A stretch of DNA of 64,000 bases from CAVSRC01 sp963730325 (GCA_963730325.1 CAVSRC010000003.1:1-64000), one strand, 5' to 3'; shown: positions 1 to 9,211, counted from the first letter of the stretch. Notes: generated by a model from the letters alone, not told the origin. A program made the numbers and translations.

Positions 1-221
1 GCGCCGGCTCGCCGCTGTCGTCGGGACCGCGGCTGATCGAGGGCGAGCTGGTGGCGAAAAGCGTCATCGGCGGGACCAGCGACTATTCGGTCGGCGAGCG
101 CGTCTTCCACCAGAAGTTCGGCTATGGCCGCATCGGTTCGATCGACGGCAACAAGCTGACCATCGATTTCGACAAGGCCGGCCAGAAGCGCGTGCTCGAC
201 AGTTTCGTCGAGCGGCACTGA
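1..221 (+). CDS. UvrD/PcrA-type DNA helicase, C-terminal end (partial)
   Basis: Only the last 72 codons are present (reading frame from base 3, TGA at 219-221); the gene enters from the left edge. The end of the protein reads GERVFHQKFGYGRI, then an IDGNKLTIDFDKAG stretch and a final Phe-Val-Glu-Arg-His. This is the small beta-barrel (Tudor-like) C-terminal domain of UvrD/PcrA superfamily 1 helicases, which in PcrA binds RNA polymerase. The helicase motor lies outside the window, so UvrD, PcrA and Rep-like cannot be separated. These enzymes act in nucleotide-excision and mismatch repair and in clearing replication obstacles. A strong hairpin follows the stop codon. Confidence 0.8.
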   Translation, partial: AGSPLSSGPRLIEGELVAKSVIGGTSDYSVGERVFHQKFGYGRIGSIDGNKLTIDFDKAGQKRVLDSFVERH

Positions 222-229
222 GAGCCGCA

Positions 230-257
230 GGGCCGGCCGCAAGAACGCGGCCGGCCC
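230..257. terminator. Bidirectional hairpin terminator between the helicase and ABC genes
   Basis: A perfect 11-bp GC stem (GGGCCGGCCGC at 230-240, GCGGCCGGCCC at 247-257) with a 6-base loop sits between two converging genes. There is no clear T tract on either side, so it is a stem-loop of terminator type rather than a proven intrinsic terminator. Confidence 0.5.
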
Positions 258-264
258 GCCCTCC

Positions 265-1023
<759 letters not shown>

Positions 1024-1047
1024 CGTCTTCGTGTTCGCTTCCGGTCA

Positions 1048-2082
1048 TCAGCCGCGTCCCTGATCGCGCAGCCGCATCAGGCGCACATTGACCGCCATGG
1101 TCACCAGGATGGCGGCGCCCAGGATCATGTCGAAGGTGTAGGCGCTGATGCCGATCAGCGAGAAGCCGTCCTTGAGGATGCCGAGCACCAGAGCGCCGAC
1201 CAGAGCGCCGATGACCGTACCGAGGCCGCCGGTGAGCAGCGTGCCGCCGATGACCGCCGAGGCGATGGCCGCGAACATGATCTGCGAGCCGCCGGCAAGA
1301 GGATCGATCGAGCCGATGCGGAAGGCGTCGATGATGCCGGCGAAACCGCCGAGCACGGCACACAGGATGAAGTTGGCGGCCTTGATGCTCCTGACCTTGA
1401 TGCCGACCTCGGCCGCGCCGATGAGATTGCCGCCGGTGGCGATGGTGTGCAGGCCGAAGCGCGTGCGCATCAGCACGAATTGCAGGACGGTGGCGATGAC
1501 GATCGCCCAGCCGAAGCGCGCCCACACATTGCCGCCGGCAAGCGCGGTGAAGACGGCGCCCGCCTGCGGCTGAACCGGGAAGCCGCCGGAAATGGTGAGC
1601 GTCAGGCCGTTGACCACGAACAGCGTGCCGAGCGTGGTGACGAAGGCCGGAACGTCGAGCAGGATGGTGATGGCGGCATTGACCGCACCCACGCCCGCCG
1701 CCGCCGCCAGCGCGGTGAGCACCGCCAGCCACATGGGCGCGCCGGCGGCCGCGGTAAAGAACATGACGAAGGGCGCGAAGGCGTAGACCATGCCGACCGA
1801 CAGGTCGAGTTCGCCGACGACCAGCACCATGACCTCGCCGGCGGCGATGATCGCCGTGGTCGCGGTGAAATCGACCAGGTTGCGGATATTGTCGGTGGAC
1901 AGAAATGCGTTGGCGGTCGACTGGAAATAGACGATGAGCAGAAGCGCGGCGATGACGATGCTCACCTCGCGCCAGCGCAGAAGGAAATGTCCGACGTTGG
2001 AAATGGACCGGCGACGCGGCGCCGGCTCGCGCGTGAAGCGCGGGCCGGCCGGGTCGCCATACGTGGCTGGATCAGCCCGCAT
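1048..2082 (-). CDS. Sugar-type ABC importer, membrane permease
   Basis: A 344-residue hydrophobic protein of the RbsC/FrcC permease family (BPD_transp_2). After a basic N-terminus of about 40 residues come roughly eight to ten membrane helices. The family loop VVGELDLSVG (about residues 105-115), where related permeases have GGIDLSVG, is present, as is TTLGTLFVVNGL in the middle. It forms the inner-membrane channel for the periplasmic binding protein encoded 14 bases upstream and contacts the ATPase encoded downstream. Length is normal for the family (320-350). Gene order and spacing indicate one transcript with its neighbours. Confidence 0.9.
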   Translation of the reverse strand: MRADPATYGDPAGPRFTREPAPRRRSISNVGHFLLRWREVSIVIAALLLIVYFQSTANAFLSTDNIRNLVDFTATTAIIAAGEVMVLVVGELDLSVGMVYAFAPFVMFFTAAAGAPMWLAVLTALAAAAGVGAVNAAITILLDVPAFVTTLGTLFVVNGLTLTISGGFPVQPQAGAVFTALAGGNVWARFGWAIVIATVLQFVLMRTRFGLHTIATGGNLIGAAEVGIKVRSIKAANFILCAVLGGFAGIIDAFRIGSIDPLAGGSQIMFAAIASAVIGGTLLTGGLGTVIGALVGALVLGILKDGFSLIGISAYTFDMILGAAILVTMAVNVRLMRLRDQGRG

Positions 2083-2096
2083 GGCCCCTCACCTCC

Positions 2097-3194
2097 TCAC
2101 GCCGCGATCGCGCCGGTACGGGTGAGCACCTTCTCGTCGGACGAAGAGCCTTCGTAGCGGCTCTTGGTCGTCAGATAGGGATCGACGTTGCCCTTGGTGA
2201 CGAATTTGAGGCCGGTGTTGATCTCGGAAGGCCCGGTGAGGCCGCCGGAATACATGAACATGGCCATCTCCATCACCGTGTAGAAGCCCTGAAGATAGGG
2301 CTGCTGGTCGATGGTGAAGTCGAGATCGCCGGCGTGGATGCCGTCGAGCGTGTTGGGCAGCAGGTCGAAGCCGCCGCCGTGCACGCCCTGCTTGGCGAGG
2401 CCGTACTTCTTCATGGTCGCGGCCACCGCCTGCGTGCTGCCGGCGTCCACCGCGAACATGCCCTTCAGGTCCTTGTGGCCGACATAGTAGGAATCGACGC
2501 GCGACACCTCCTCGTTGACCGTCGGGCCGGTGGAGATCTCCTGCAGGGTGATGGCCTTGCCCGACGCCTTGATGGCGGCCTTGGCGCCATCCAGCCGCGG
2601 CTGGATGTTGAGCTGGCCGGGCGTGGCGATGAAGCCGGCGACAGTGCCCTCGCCGACCAGATCGGCGATGCGCCGGCCGAGCGCCTCGCCGGCGGCGTAG
2701 AGATCCTGCCCGATATAGGCCAGGCGCTCATTGCCGGTGGCGTCGGCATTGTAGGCGAAGACCGGGACGCCGGCGTCCATCGCCCGCTTCACCGGGTCGT
2801 TGAAGGCATGCAGGTCGACCAGCGATACGGCGATGGCATCGGCCTTGCCCGCGACTGCGGTGTTGAAGGCGTTGACCATCTCCGAGGCGACCGACGTCTG
2901 TGAACCGGTCCACTGCCAGGAGCAGTCGAACAGATCGCAGGCGTCGGCGATGCCGTATTGCGTCGGCACGAAGAACGGATTGGTGGTGACGTGATTGACG
3001 AAGACGAACTTCCACGGCTTGTGGCTGGGTAGCTTCGCCGCGGTTGCCGCATGCGCCGGCACGATGCCGATGCCATTGAGCGCGGCCAGAGACGCGGCCG
3101 CGCCTGAACCGAACAGCAGGCTGCGGCGCGAGACCGGCAGGCGGCCGGCGATGCTGGCCTTTGCGTCGCGGGCTTTTTGGGTCTTGTCGGACAT
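2097..3194 (-). CDS. Sugar-type ABC importer, periplasmic substrate-binding protein
   Basis: A 365-residue periplasmic binding protein of the ribose/xylose type (Peripla_BP_4 fold). The N-terminus has a twin-arginine motif SRRSLLFG (R23, R24) followed by a hydrophobic stretch and AHA-type cleavage region near residue 50, so export is probably by Tat. The mature part opens with FVFVNHVTTNPFF, the first strand and ligand loop of this family, and includes KADAIAVSLVD and a VPVFAYNADA strand typical of sugar binders. An AAGGAG ribosome binding site lies 7 bases before the ATG. It is the first gene of the importer operon. A duplicated sequence at 3412-3498 lies in the shared promoter region with the divergent htrA-like gene. 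Confidence 0.9.
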   Translation of the reverse strand: MSDKTQKARDAKASIAGRLPVSRRSLLFGSGAAASLAALNGIGIVPAHAATAAKLPSHKPWKFVFVNHVTTNPFFVPTQYGIADACDLFDCSWQWTGSQTSVASEMVNAFNTAVAGKADAIAVSLVDLHAFNDPVKRAMDAGVPVFAYNADATGNERLAYIGQDLYAAGEALGRRIADLVGEGTVAGFIATPGQLNIQPRLDGAKAAIKASGKAITLQEISTGPTVNEEVSRVDSYYVGHKDLKGMFAVDAGSTQAVAATMKKYGLAKQGVHGGGFDLLPNTLDGIHAGDLDFTIDQQPYLQGFYTVMEMAMFMYSGGLTGPSEINTGLKFVTKGNVDPYLTTKSRYEGSSSDEKVLTRTGAIAA

Positions 3195-3560
3195 GGTTGG
3201 AGCTCCTTCCCTGAAATGCCCGACAGCGCATGCAAGGCTGCCGGGCGATGCGGTTCACGTCGCCCCAAGGGACAGCGCGGCGACCAAACGGTCTTCGCGC
3301 GGCCGATGGCCAACGAGCTAGGACGGCATGCAGGCATGGAAACGGCCGGGCGGCGGACGATTCGCCGCAGGCGCCGCATCTGCGAAACAAAACCCACGCA
3401 TTTGCCGCCCGACCTTTCCAAGAATTCATGGCGCGGACAGGCAACCGTAATCCTCCCCAACCTTTCCAAGTTTTCATCGCGCGGACAGGCGCCTGTAAGC
3501 CGCGAGCGACAAGTAATGGGCGCAACACACCGCCGTTGTCTTCTCGTGATGGAGGTTCCC
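3195..3560. other. Divergent intergenic region with a 48-base tandem duplication
   Basis: This 366-base gap separates the ABC importer operon (leftward) from the protease gene (rightward) and must hold both promoters. It contains two direct copies of a roughly 39-base sequence, at 3412-3450 and 3460-3498, each starting ACCTTTCCAAG and containing GCGCGGACAGGC, offset by 48 bases. I see no convincing gene. The leftward frames through the duplication translate into near-repeated peptides but have no plausible ribosome binding site and clash with the importer gene. Confidence 0.6.
3412..3498. repeat. Two-copy imperfect tandem repeat (48-base period)
   Basis: Copy 1 (3412-3450) and copy 2 (3460-3498) share ACCTTTCCAAG, then TTCAT, then GCGCGGACAGGC and a GTAA end, with about six differences. 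Two copies are too few for CRISPR. The unit could be a duplicated operator or promoter, or a mobile mini-repeat. Confidence 0.7.
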
Positions 3561-4763
3561 GTGACCCCGAATACCAATTCGCCCGCACCCGATCGTCAGG
3601 CGCGCCGCCGCCTGGTTCTGCTCACCTCCGTGGCCGCGATTGCACTGGTCGCGCTCGGCGCCGTCGGCGCGCAGCTCCCCGCGCTGACTGCCGGCGCCGA
3701 AGCCGCGCCGGTCACGCTCCCGGCCACGACGACCACCAACCCGTCGCACGGCTTCGCCGACCTGATCGCCGGCGTCAGGCCCGCGGTCGTCTCGGTGAGG
3801 GTCGAGATGGCGCAGCCGGTGAGCATGGACGGCAGCAGCGGCGGCAACATCCTGCCCTTCGGGCCGTTCGCGCCGTTCGGCATGCCCCGTGTTCCGCAGA
3901 TGCCGCAAGGCGGCCAGCACCTCGTCGGTGAGGGCTCCGGCTTCTTCATCTCTGCCGACGGCACCGTCGTCACCGCCAACCACGTGGTCGACAACGCCCG
4001 GAAGGTTCAGGTCACCACCAGCGACGGCAAGACCTACGCGGCGCACGTCATCGGCAGCGATCCGGGCACCGACATCGCCGTCCTCAAGGTCGATGGCGGC
4101 GGCAATTTCACCTACGTCAAGTTCGCCGATCAGATGCCGCGCGTCGGCGACTGGGTGGTGGCCATCGGCAACCCCTTCGGCCTCGGCAACACCGCCACCG
4201 CCGGCATCGTCTCGGCCACCGGCCGCACCATCAACATGAGCACCTACGACAACTACCTGCAGATCGACGCGCCCATCAATCGCGGCAATTCGGGCGGCCC
4301 CACCTTCGACATGCAGGGCCACGTCGTCGGCATCAACGACGCCATCTTCTCGCCTTCAGGCGGCTCGGTCGGCATCGGCTTCGACGTGCCCGCCGATACG
4401 GCCAAGCACATCGTCGCCGAACTCGAGAAGAGCGGCCACGTCACCCGCGGCTGGATCGGTGTCCAGGTGCAGGACGTCACCCAGCCGATCGCCGACAGCC
4501 TCGGCATGAAGCAGGCGGAAGGCGCGCTGGTGGCGACGCCCGAGCCCGGCGGACCGGCGGCCAAGGCCGGCATTCATCCCGGCGACGTCATCACCGCCGT
4601 CAACGGCACGAGCGTGAAGGACGGCCGCGCGCTGGCCCAGGAGATCGGCGGACTGGCGCCGGGTAGCGCGGTCAAGCTCGACATTCTCAGCAACGGCACA
4701 TCGAAGACCGTCACGCTCACCCTCGGCGACATGCCGCAACAGCAACAGAACCCGCCGGCCTAG
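3561..4763 (+). CDS. HtrA/DegP-like serine protease with one PDZ domain
   Basis: The start chosen is GTG 3561, because GGAGG lies five bases before it (3551-3555). This gives 400 residues. The N-terminus has a basic stretch (RQARRR) and a hydrophobic segment at about 18-36, a membrane anchor or uncleaved signal. The trypsin-like domain carries the triad His141 (TANHVVDN), Asp171 (GTDIAVL) and Ser244 (RGNSGGPTF). A single PDZ domain follows at about 290-390 (RGWIGVQVQD, GIHPGDVITAVNG). A Gly/Pro/Phe-rich insert sits at about 90-120, before the protease domain. The role inferred is periplasmic protein quality control. One PDZ and an anchor resemble DegS/HtrA rather than classical two-PDZ DegP. 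It is transcribed divergently from the sugar importer and ends at a strong hairpin. Confidence 0.9.
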   Translation: MTPNTNSPAPDRQARRRLVLLTSVAAIALVALGAVGAQLPALTAGAEAAPVTLPATTTTNPSHGFADLIAGVRPAVVSVRVEMAQPVSMDGSSGGNILPFGPFAPFGMPRVPQMPQGGQHLVGEGSGFFISADGTVVTANHVVDNARKVQVTTSDGKTYAAHVIGSDPGTDIAVLKVDGGGNFTYVKFADQMPRVGDWVVAIGNPFGLGNTATAGIVSATGRTINMSTYDNYLQIDAPINRGNSGGPTFDMQGHVVGINDAIFSPSGGSVGIGFDVPADTAKHIVAELEKSGHVTRGWIGVQVQDVTQPIADSLGMKQAEGALVATPEPGGPAAKAGIHPGDVITAVNGTSVKDGRALAQEIGGLAPGSAVKLDILSNGTSKTVTLTLGDMPQQQQNPPA

Positions 4764-4781
4764 TCCCTCGTGCCGGTACTA

Positions 4782-4826
4782 GAGGACGCCGCGGCACCCC
4801 CCGCCCCGCAACGCCGCGGCGTCCTC
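4782..4826 (+). terminator. Terminator hairpin after the HtrA-like gene
   Basis: A perfect 13-bp stem (GAGGACGCCGCGG at 4782-4794 and its complement at 4814-4826) with a 19-base C-rich loop is followed by CCTCTTCGC. It begins 18 bases after the stop codon, so it most likely ends that transcript. Confidence 0.6.
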
Positions 4827-4835
4827 CCTCTTCGC

Positions 4836-4942
4836 TCGTCATCCTCCGCGAAAGCGGAGGATCGGCGTCAATAAGCAAAAGCCTCTGTGCATGAGGATAG
4901 CGATCCTCCGGTCTCGGCTCTTGCCTCGCCGGAGGATGACGA
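4836..4942. repeat. Composite intergenic palindromic repeat
   Basis: The element begins with TCGTCATCCTCC and ends with the inverse GGAGGATGACGA. Inside are two smaller hairpins (CATCCTCCGCGAAAGCGGAGG on the left, CGATCCTCCGG...CCGGAGG on the right) separated by about 35 unrelated bases. It has the same architecture as the elements at 5938-6024 and 10928-11034, and belongs to the dispersed extragenic palindromes common in alphaproteobacteria. Confidence 0.75.
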
Positions 4943-5020
4943 GGAAGTGGGGGCACGCCCTCGTGCGGATGGCAGCACGACCGGTTGACGGCGGCGGCGG
5001 GATCGGCTTCCTCAGCTTCC

Positions 5021-5902
5021 ATGACCGTGACCGCCACGCTCGCCACCGCCGAAGACAAGGCCACCGCCCTGATGGCGGCACTCGCCGATGACCCGCTGCT
5101 CGGCGAGCGGACGATCGACGCCAACGAGATCGCCCCCGGCCGCTGGCAGGTCGTCGTCTATTTCGAGCGGGCGCCGGACAAGGCCGAGCGCGCGGCGCTT
5201 GCCCGCTTCGGCGGCTTCGCCATCGCTACGCTCAGGGATACCGACTGGGTGGCGAAAAGCCTGGAAGGGCTGAAGCCGGTGCGTGCCGGGCGCTTTCTGG
5301 TTCACGGGGCGCACGACCGCGGCGCGGTGAAGCCGAACGACCTGGGGCTGGAGATCGAGGCCGGACAGGCCTTCGGCACCGGCCATCACGGCACCACCAC
5401 CGGCTGCCTCATGGCCATCGAGCGGGAGGTCAGGACGCGCCCGATCCTGAACGCGCTCGATATCGGCACCGGCTCGGGCGTGCTCGCCATCGCGCTGGCG
5501 AAGATCGCCAAGGCACGGGTGCTGGCGAGCGATATCGACCCGGTCGCGACCACGGTCGCGGAGGAAAACGTGCGGCTGAACGGCGTCGCCGCCTTCGTCC
5601 GCACGCTCACCGCGGTCGGTGTGAACGGCCGCGCCTTCACGCAAGCCGCGCCCTACGATCTCGTCGTCGCCAACATCCTCGCCGGTCCGCTGGCGGCATT
5701 GGCGCCGGCGATCCGCCGGGTGACGGCGCCGGGCGGCACGGTGATCCTGTCAGGGCTTCTGCCCGGGCAGCGCACGCGCATCGTGGCGACTTATCGCGCC
5801 ACCGGCCTCACGCTGGTGCGTTCGATGATCGTCGACGGCTGGCTGACGCTGGTGCTGAAGAGGTTGGCGAAGGGGCACCACTCTTCCGTCCGTCCCCGCT
5901 GA
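5021..5902 (+). CDS. prmA: Ribosomal protein L11 methyltransferase
   Basis: A 293-residue class I S-adenosylmethionine-dependent methyltransferase of the PrmA family, which trimethylates lysines and the N-terminus of ribosomal protein L11 in the cytoplasm. The SAM-binding motif DIGTGSGVLAIAL starts at residue 147, after QAFGTGHHGTTTGC, and the substrate motif VVANILAGPL has Asn218. The N-terminal part (1-80) corresponds to the L11-binding domain. ATG 5021 was preferred over a TTG at 4985 because it gives the normal family length. The gene follows a palindromic repeat and ends about 35 bases before another. The context says little about regulation. Confidence 0.9.
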   Translation: MTVTATLATAEDKATALMAALADDPLLGERTIDANEIAPGRWQVVVYFERAPDKAERAALARFGGFAIATLRDTDWVAKSLEGLKPVRAGRFLVHGAHDRGAVKPNDLGLEIEAGQAFGTGHHGTTTGCLMAIEREVRTRPILNALDIGTGSGVLAIALAKIAKARVLASDIDPVATTVAEENVRLNGVAAFVRTLTAVGVNGRAFTQAAPYDLVVANILAGPLAALAPAIRRVTAPGGTVILSGLLPGQRTRIVATYRATGLTLVRSMIVDGWLTLVLKRLAKGHHSSVRPR

Positions 5903-5937
5903 ACGGAGCTAATGGCAAAGCTGTGCCCGCACACCTT

Positions 5938-6024
5938 CGTCATTCCGGCGAAAGCCGGAATCCAGACGGCGCCGCCAACCGAGACGGACACCAACTGGGC
6001 CCCGGCTTTCGCCGGGGCGACGAC
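5938..6024. repeat. Composite palindromic repeat flanked by a 12-base direct repeat
   Basis: The left arm is a small hairpin (TTCCGGCGAAAGCCGGAA) and the right arm CCCCGGCTTTCGCCGGGG, joined by about 31 bases. The outer ends GTCATTCC and GGGGCGAC are roughly inverse. The sequence AAGCTGTGCCCG occurs on both sides, at 5918-5929 and 6038-6049, which looks like a duplication made on insertion or a recombination scar. Confidence 0.75.
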
Positions 6025-6057
6025 TGTGCGTGTTGCGAAGCTGTGCCCGGCCCTGCC

Positions 6058-6273
6058 CTAGATCGGCGCGCGGGCGCGGCCGGCATCCTCGAGCACATTG
6101 CGGTCGTAGCCGAGGGCCGCCAGCGTCGCGTCGTGGAGACCGAGCACATGGGCATTCACCCGCCGGTGGGGCCGGACCTCGGGCGTTGCGATCACCTGCG
6201 CCATCGCGCGGCGGAGAATGCTACGGGGCGGCGCAGTACGGTTGCGGACGTCGCCGAATGTCTTCGTCGCCAT
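6058..6273 (-). CDS. Small hypothetical protein
   Basis: A 71-residue basic protein that I do not recognise with certainty. The start ATG 6273 is supported by AGGAG six bases upstream; a longer frame to 6372 lacks such a site. The C-terminal part VLGLHDATLAALGYDRNVLEDAG faintly resembles the L-x-x-LdDR-LL-D-IG pattern of DUF1127 proteins, small basic proteins common in Hyphomicrobiales, but the Arg-rich part is not typical. The gene points towards the palindromic repeat at 5938-6024. The 150 bases upstream, before pepP, are relatively AT-rich (6400-6470) and could hold promoters for both genes. Confidence 0.5.
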   Translation of the reverse strand: MATKTFGDVRNRTAPPRSILRRAMAQVIATPEVRPHRRVNAHVLGLHDATLAALGYDRNVLEDAGRARAPI

Positions 6274-6525
6274 GGCTGGCTCCTGCTCAGGGAAGTCCCA
6301 ATGCGGCATCGCTGCCCGACTTCCAATTTCGAATCGCGCTCCCCAGCGGGTTTCAGGTAGCGCCAGACTCAACTCCAGAGAACTGTCCGTAACAGCATGA
6401 CAGACATGCGTTTATTGCGGCGCGTCATAATTCTGATGCATTTGTCGCAATGCACAAAATCGCATCACACGATGGGCGCGCCCTGCTCCATTGAAGGGCG
6501 GCCCGCCAGCCTCTACTAAAGGGGC

Positions 6526-8358
6526 ATGAACGATACGGATTCTGGGCGAGACGGCTCAGCACAGCATGGCGTCCGGCTGGCAGGGCTGCGCAAGGAATTG
6601 GCAGAGGCCGGCCTCACCGGCTTCATCATTCCCCATGCCGACGAGCATCAGAGCGAGTACCTGCCGCCTTCGGCAGAACGCCTGGCGTGGTTAACAGGGT
6701 TTGAAGGATCGGCCGGCACGGCGATCGTTCTGGCGAGAGAGGCGGCGATCTTCGTCGACGGCCGCTACACATTGCAGGTGCGCACCCAGACCGACGCGGC
6801 GTTGTTTGCACCCGAGCATCTGATCGAAAATCCGCCGGTGAAGTGGCTCGCCGCCCATCTGAAGGCAGGCGAGCGCATCGGCTACGACCCGTGGCTGATG
6901 ACCTCTGCCGAAGTGCGCCGCCTTGCCGAAGTGTGCAAGGAAGCGGACGCGGCCCTGGTGCCGGTGGAGGCGAACCCCATCGACCGCTTGTGGCGCGACC
7001 GGCCGGCAGCGCCTGAGGGCGCGGTGACGCTGCACCCGATCGAGCTCACCGGCGAGGCGGCCGGCGCCAAGATCGCCCGCCTGCAGACCGCCATTGCCGA
7101 GAAGAAGGCCGACGCCGCGGTGCTCGGCCAGACCGATTCCATCGCCTGGACCTTCAATATCCGCGGCAGCGACATCGCCCACAATCCGGTGGCGCTGGCC
7201 TTCGCCATCCTGCCGGCAAAGGGCAAGCCGACGCTCTTCATCGACGGACGCAAGCTTTCCAACGCCGTGCGCGACGCGCTCTCCGAGCTTGCCGAGATCC
7301 GCGAGCCGGCGGCATTGGGCGCAAGCCTCGCCGCCCTTGGGAAGGCGCACGCCAGGGTCATGCTCGACCCGAAAACGACGGCCGAGGCCATCGCCGCCGC
7401 CATTCGCGAGGCCGGCGGAACGGTGAGCGAGGCCGCCGACCCGGCGGTGCTGCCCAAGGCGCGCAAGAACCCGACCGAGCTTGCCGGCGCCCGCCGCGCC
7501 CATATCCGCGACGGCGCCGCTGTTGTGCGCTTCCTCGCCTGGATGGACCGGGTGGGGCCGAGCGGAACGATCGACGAGATCGCCGCCGCCGAGACGCTGC
7601 GCGCCTTTCGCGCCGAAACCGCCGAAGCCGACGGCTCGGAGCTGGTCGACGTCTCCTTCGACACGATTTCCGGCGTCGGCCCCAACGGCGCCATCGTCCA
7701 CTATCGCGTGTCGCCGGAGACGACGCGCGGAATCGCGCCGGACACGCTCTATCTGGTCGATTCCGGTGCGCAATATCGCGACGGCACCACCGACATCACC
7801 CGCACGATCCCCATCGGCACGCCAACGCCGGAAATGCGCGACCGTTTCACCCGCGTGCTCAAGGGCCATCTGGCGGTCGCCATGGCGCGCTTTCCCGTCG
7901 GCACCAGCGGCGCCCAGATCGACACGCTGGCGCGGCAATGGTTATGGCAGGCAGGGCTCGACTTCGACCACGGCACCGGCCACGGCATCGGCTCGTTCCT
8001 CAACGTCCATGAGGGGCCGGCGCGCATCTCCAAGCTCGGCACGGTGCCGCTCGAGCCGGGCATGATCCTTTCCGACGAGCCCGGCTACTACAAGACCGGC
8101 CAATACGGCATCCGCATCGAGAACCTGATCGTGGTCACCGAACCGCAGGAGATTGCCGGCGGCGACCGGCCGATGCTGGGATTCGAGACGATCACCTTCG
8201 CCCCCATCGACCGCCGGCTGATCGAGCCGGCGCTGATGACGGCAGAGGAGATCGCCTGGCTCGACGCCTATCACGCGGGGCTGCCGGAAAAGCTCAACCA
8301 CCTGCTCGACGCCGACGAACGGACCTGGCTGGCCGAGGCCTGCCGGCCGCTGGCGTAA
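6526..8358 (+). CDS. pepP: Xaa-Pro aminopeptidase (aminopeptidase P, M24B)
   Basis: A 610-residue metallopeptidase that removes N-terminal residues next to proline. The length and three-part layout (two creatinase-like N-terminal domains, a pita-bread catalytic domain, a C-terminal extension M24_C) match the long form of the family. The metal ligands are visible: Asp412 in YLVDSGAQ, Asp423 in TTDITRT, His486 in GTGHGIG, Glu518 in SDEPGYY and Glu532 in IRIENL. No signal peptide is present, so it is cytoplasmic. A PhnD-like gene starts 13 bases after its stop codon, suggesting co-transcription. Confidence 0.93.
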   Translation: MNDTDSGRDGSAQHGVRLAGLRKELAEAGLTGFIIPHADEHQSEYLPPSAERLAWLTGFEGSAGTAIVLAREAAIFVDGRYTLQVRTQTDAALFAPEHLIENPPVKWLAAHLKAGERIGYDPWLMTSAEVRRLAEVCKEADAALVPVEANPIDRLWRDRPAAPEGAVTLHPIELTGEAAGAKIARLQTAIAEKKADAAVLGQTDSIAWTFNIRGSDIAHNPVALAFAILPAKGKPTLFIDGRKLSNAVRDALSELAEIREPAALGASLAALGKAHARVMLDPKTTAEAIAAAIREAGGTVSEAADPAVLPKARKNPTELAGARRAHIRDGAAVVRFLAWMDRVGPSGTIDEIAAAETLRAFRAETAEADGSELVDVSFDTISGVGPNGAIVHYRVSPETTRGIAPDTLYLVDSGAQYRDGTTDITRTIPIGTPTPEMRDRFTRVLKGHLAVAMARFPVGTSGAQIDTLARQWLWQAGLDFDHGTGHGIGSFLNVHEGPARISKLGTVPLEPGMILSDEPGYYKTGQYGIRIENLIVVTEPQEIAGGDRPMLGFETITFAPIDRRLIEPALMTAEEIAWLDAYHAGLPEKLNHLLDADERTWLAEACRPLA

Positions 8359-8371
8359 GGCGCCGCCGCCG

Positions 8372-9211
8372 GTGCCCGCCGCGCGCCTCGCCTGCCTGCC
8401 CTGGTACGAGCTGCCGGAAACGCGGGGGGCGCAGGACGCGCTGTGGACGATCGTCACCCGCCACCTGCGCCGCCAGGGCATCGCCGGCGCTCCCTCGCAC
8501 CTCACCCGCGGCCGTCCGGTGCCGGCATTGCTGGCTGACCCGCGCCTCATCTTCGGCCAGTGCTGCGGCTATGACGTGGTGTACGGATTTTCCGATTGCC
8601 TGACCGTGCTCGCCACGCCGGACTACGACGCCCCCGGCTGCGACGATGGCGACTATGTGAGCCTCGTCCTGGTACCGGCCGGCTCGCCGGCGCAGGCGCT
8701 GGAGGACCTCGCCGGGCGCACCGCGGTCGTCAACGGCTTCAACTCCCACTCCGGCACCAACGCGCTGCGGTCCCTGGTGGCGCCGCTCAGCCGCAATGGC
8801 CGCTTCTTCGCCGCCGTGAAGGTGAGCGGCGCCCATATGGCGAGCCTTGCCATGCTCGAGAGTGGCGAGGCCGACGTGATGGCGATGGATGGCGTGCTCC
8901 ACGCATTGCTCGCCCGCCACCGGCCCGCGGCGCTGGCCGGAACCCGCATCCTCTGCGCGAGCGACCCGGCACCGGCGCCGCCATTCGTCACCGCGCGGGC
9001 GACGGACGCGACGTCGATAACGGCCATGCGCACGGCGCTTGCCGACGCCTTCTCCGACGGCGACGCCGCCGCCCCGCTGGCGACGCTGCTCATCCGCGGG
9101 GTCGCGTTCAGGCCGGCCACCGACTATGCCAGGATCGTCTCGATCGAGGCCGCGGCGCTTGCCTGCGGCTATTTGGAGCTACACGCCACGAGTCCCGCGC
9201 TGGTGCGGTGA
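8372..9211 (+). CDS. PhnD-like phosphate/phosphonate-binding domain protein, no signal peptide
   Basis: A 279-residue protein that looks like the PhnD fold (periplasmic binding protein for phosphonates): GRPVPALLADPRLIFGQCCGYD near residues 48-70, then FNSHSGTNALRSL and a GEADVMAMDGV segment, as in that family. It begins MPAARLACLPWYE with no signal sequence, and no permease or ATPase lies nearby, so ABC uptake is not supported. It may be a cytoplasmic ligand sensor or an orphan domain. The start is a GTG 13 bases after pepP. Followed after 30 bases by an aldo/keto reductase, with which it may share a transcript. Confidence 0.75.
   Translation: MPAARLACLPWYELPETRGAQDALWTIVTRHLRRQGIAGAPSHLTRGRPVPALLADPRLIFGQCCGYDVVYGFSDCLTVLATPDYDAPGCDDGDYVSLVLVPAGSPAQALEDLAGRTAVVNGFNSHSGTNALRSLVAPLSRNGRFFAAVKVSGAHMASLAMLESGEADVMAMDGVLHALLARHRPAALAGTRILCASDPAPAPPFVTARATDATSITAMRTALADAFSDGDAAAPLATLLIRGVAFRPATDYARIVSIEAAALACGYLELHATSPALVR

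Noticed and set aside
3412..3498. CRISPR array
   Set aside because: Only two imperfect copies with a ten-base gap, no spacers of constant size and no cas genes.
2728..3588. Leftward frames with repeated peptides across the tandem duplication
   Set aside because: They overlap the binding-protein gene in another frame and the peptide repetition simply reflects the duplicated DNA.
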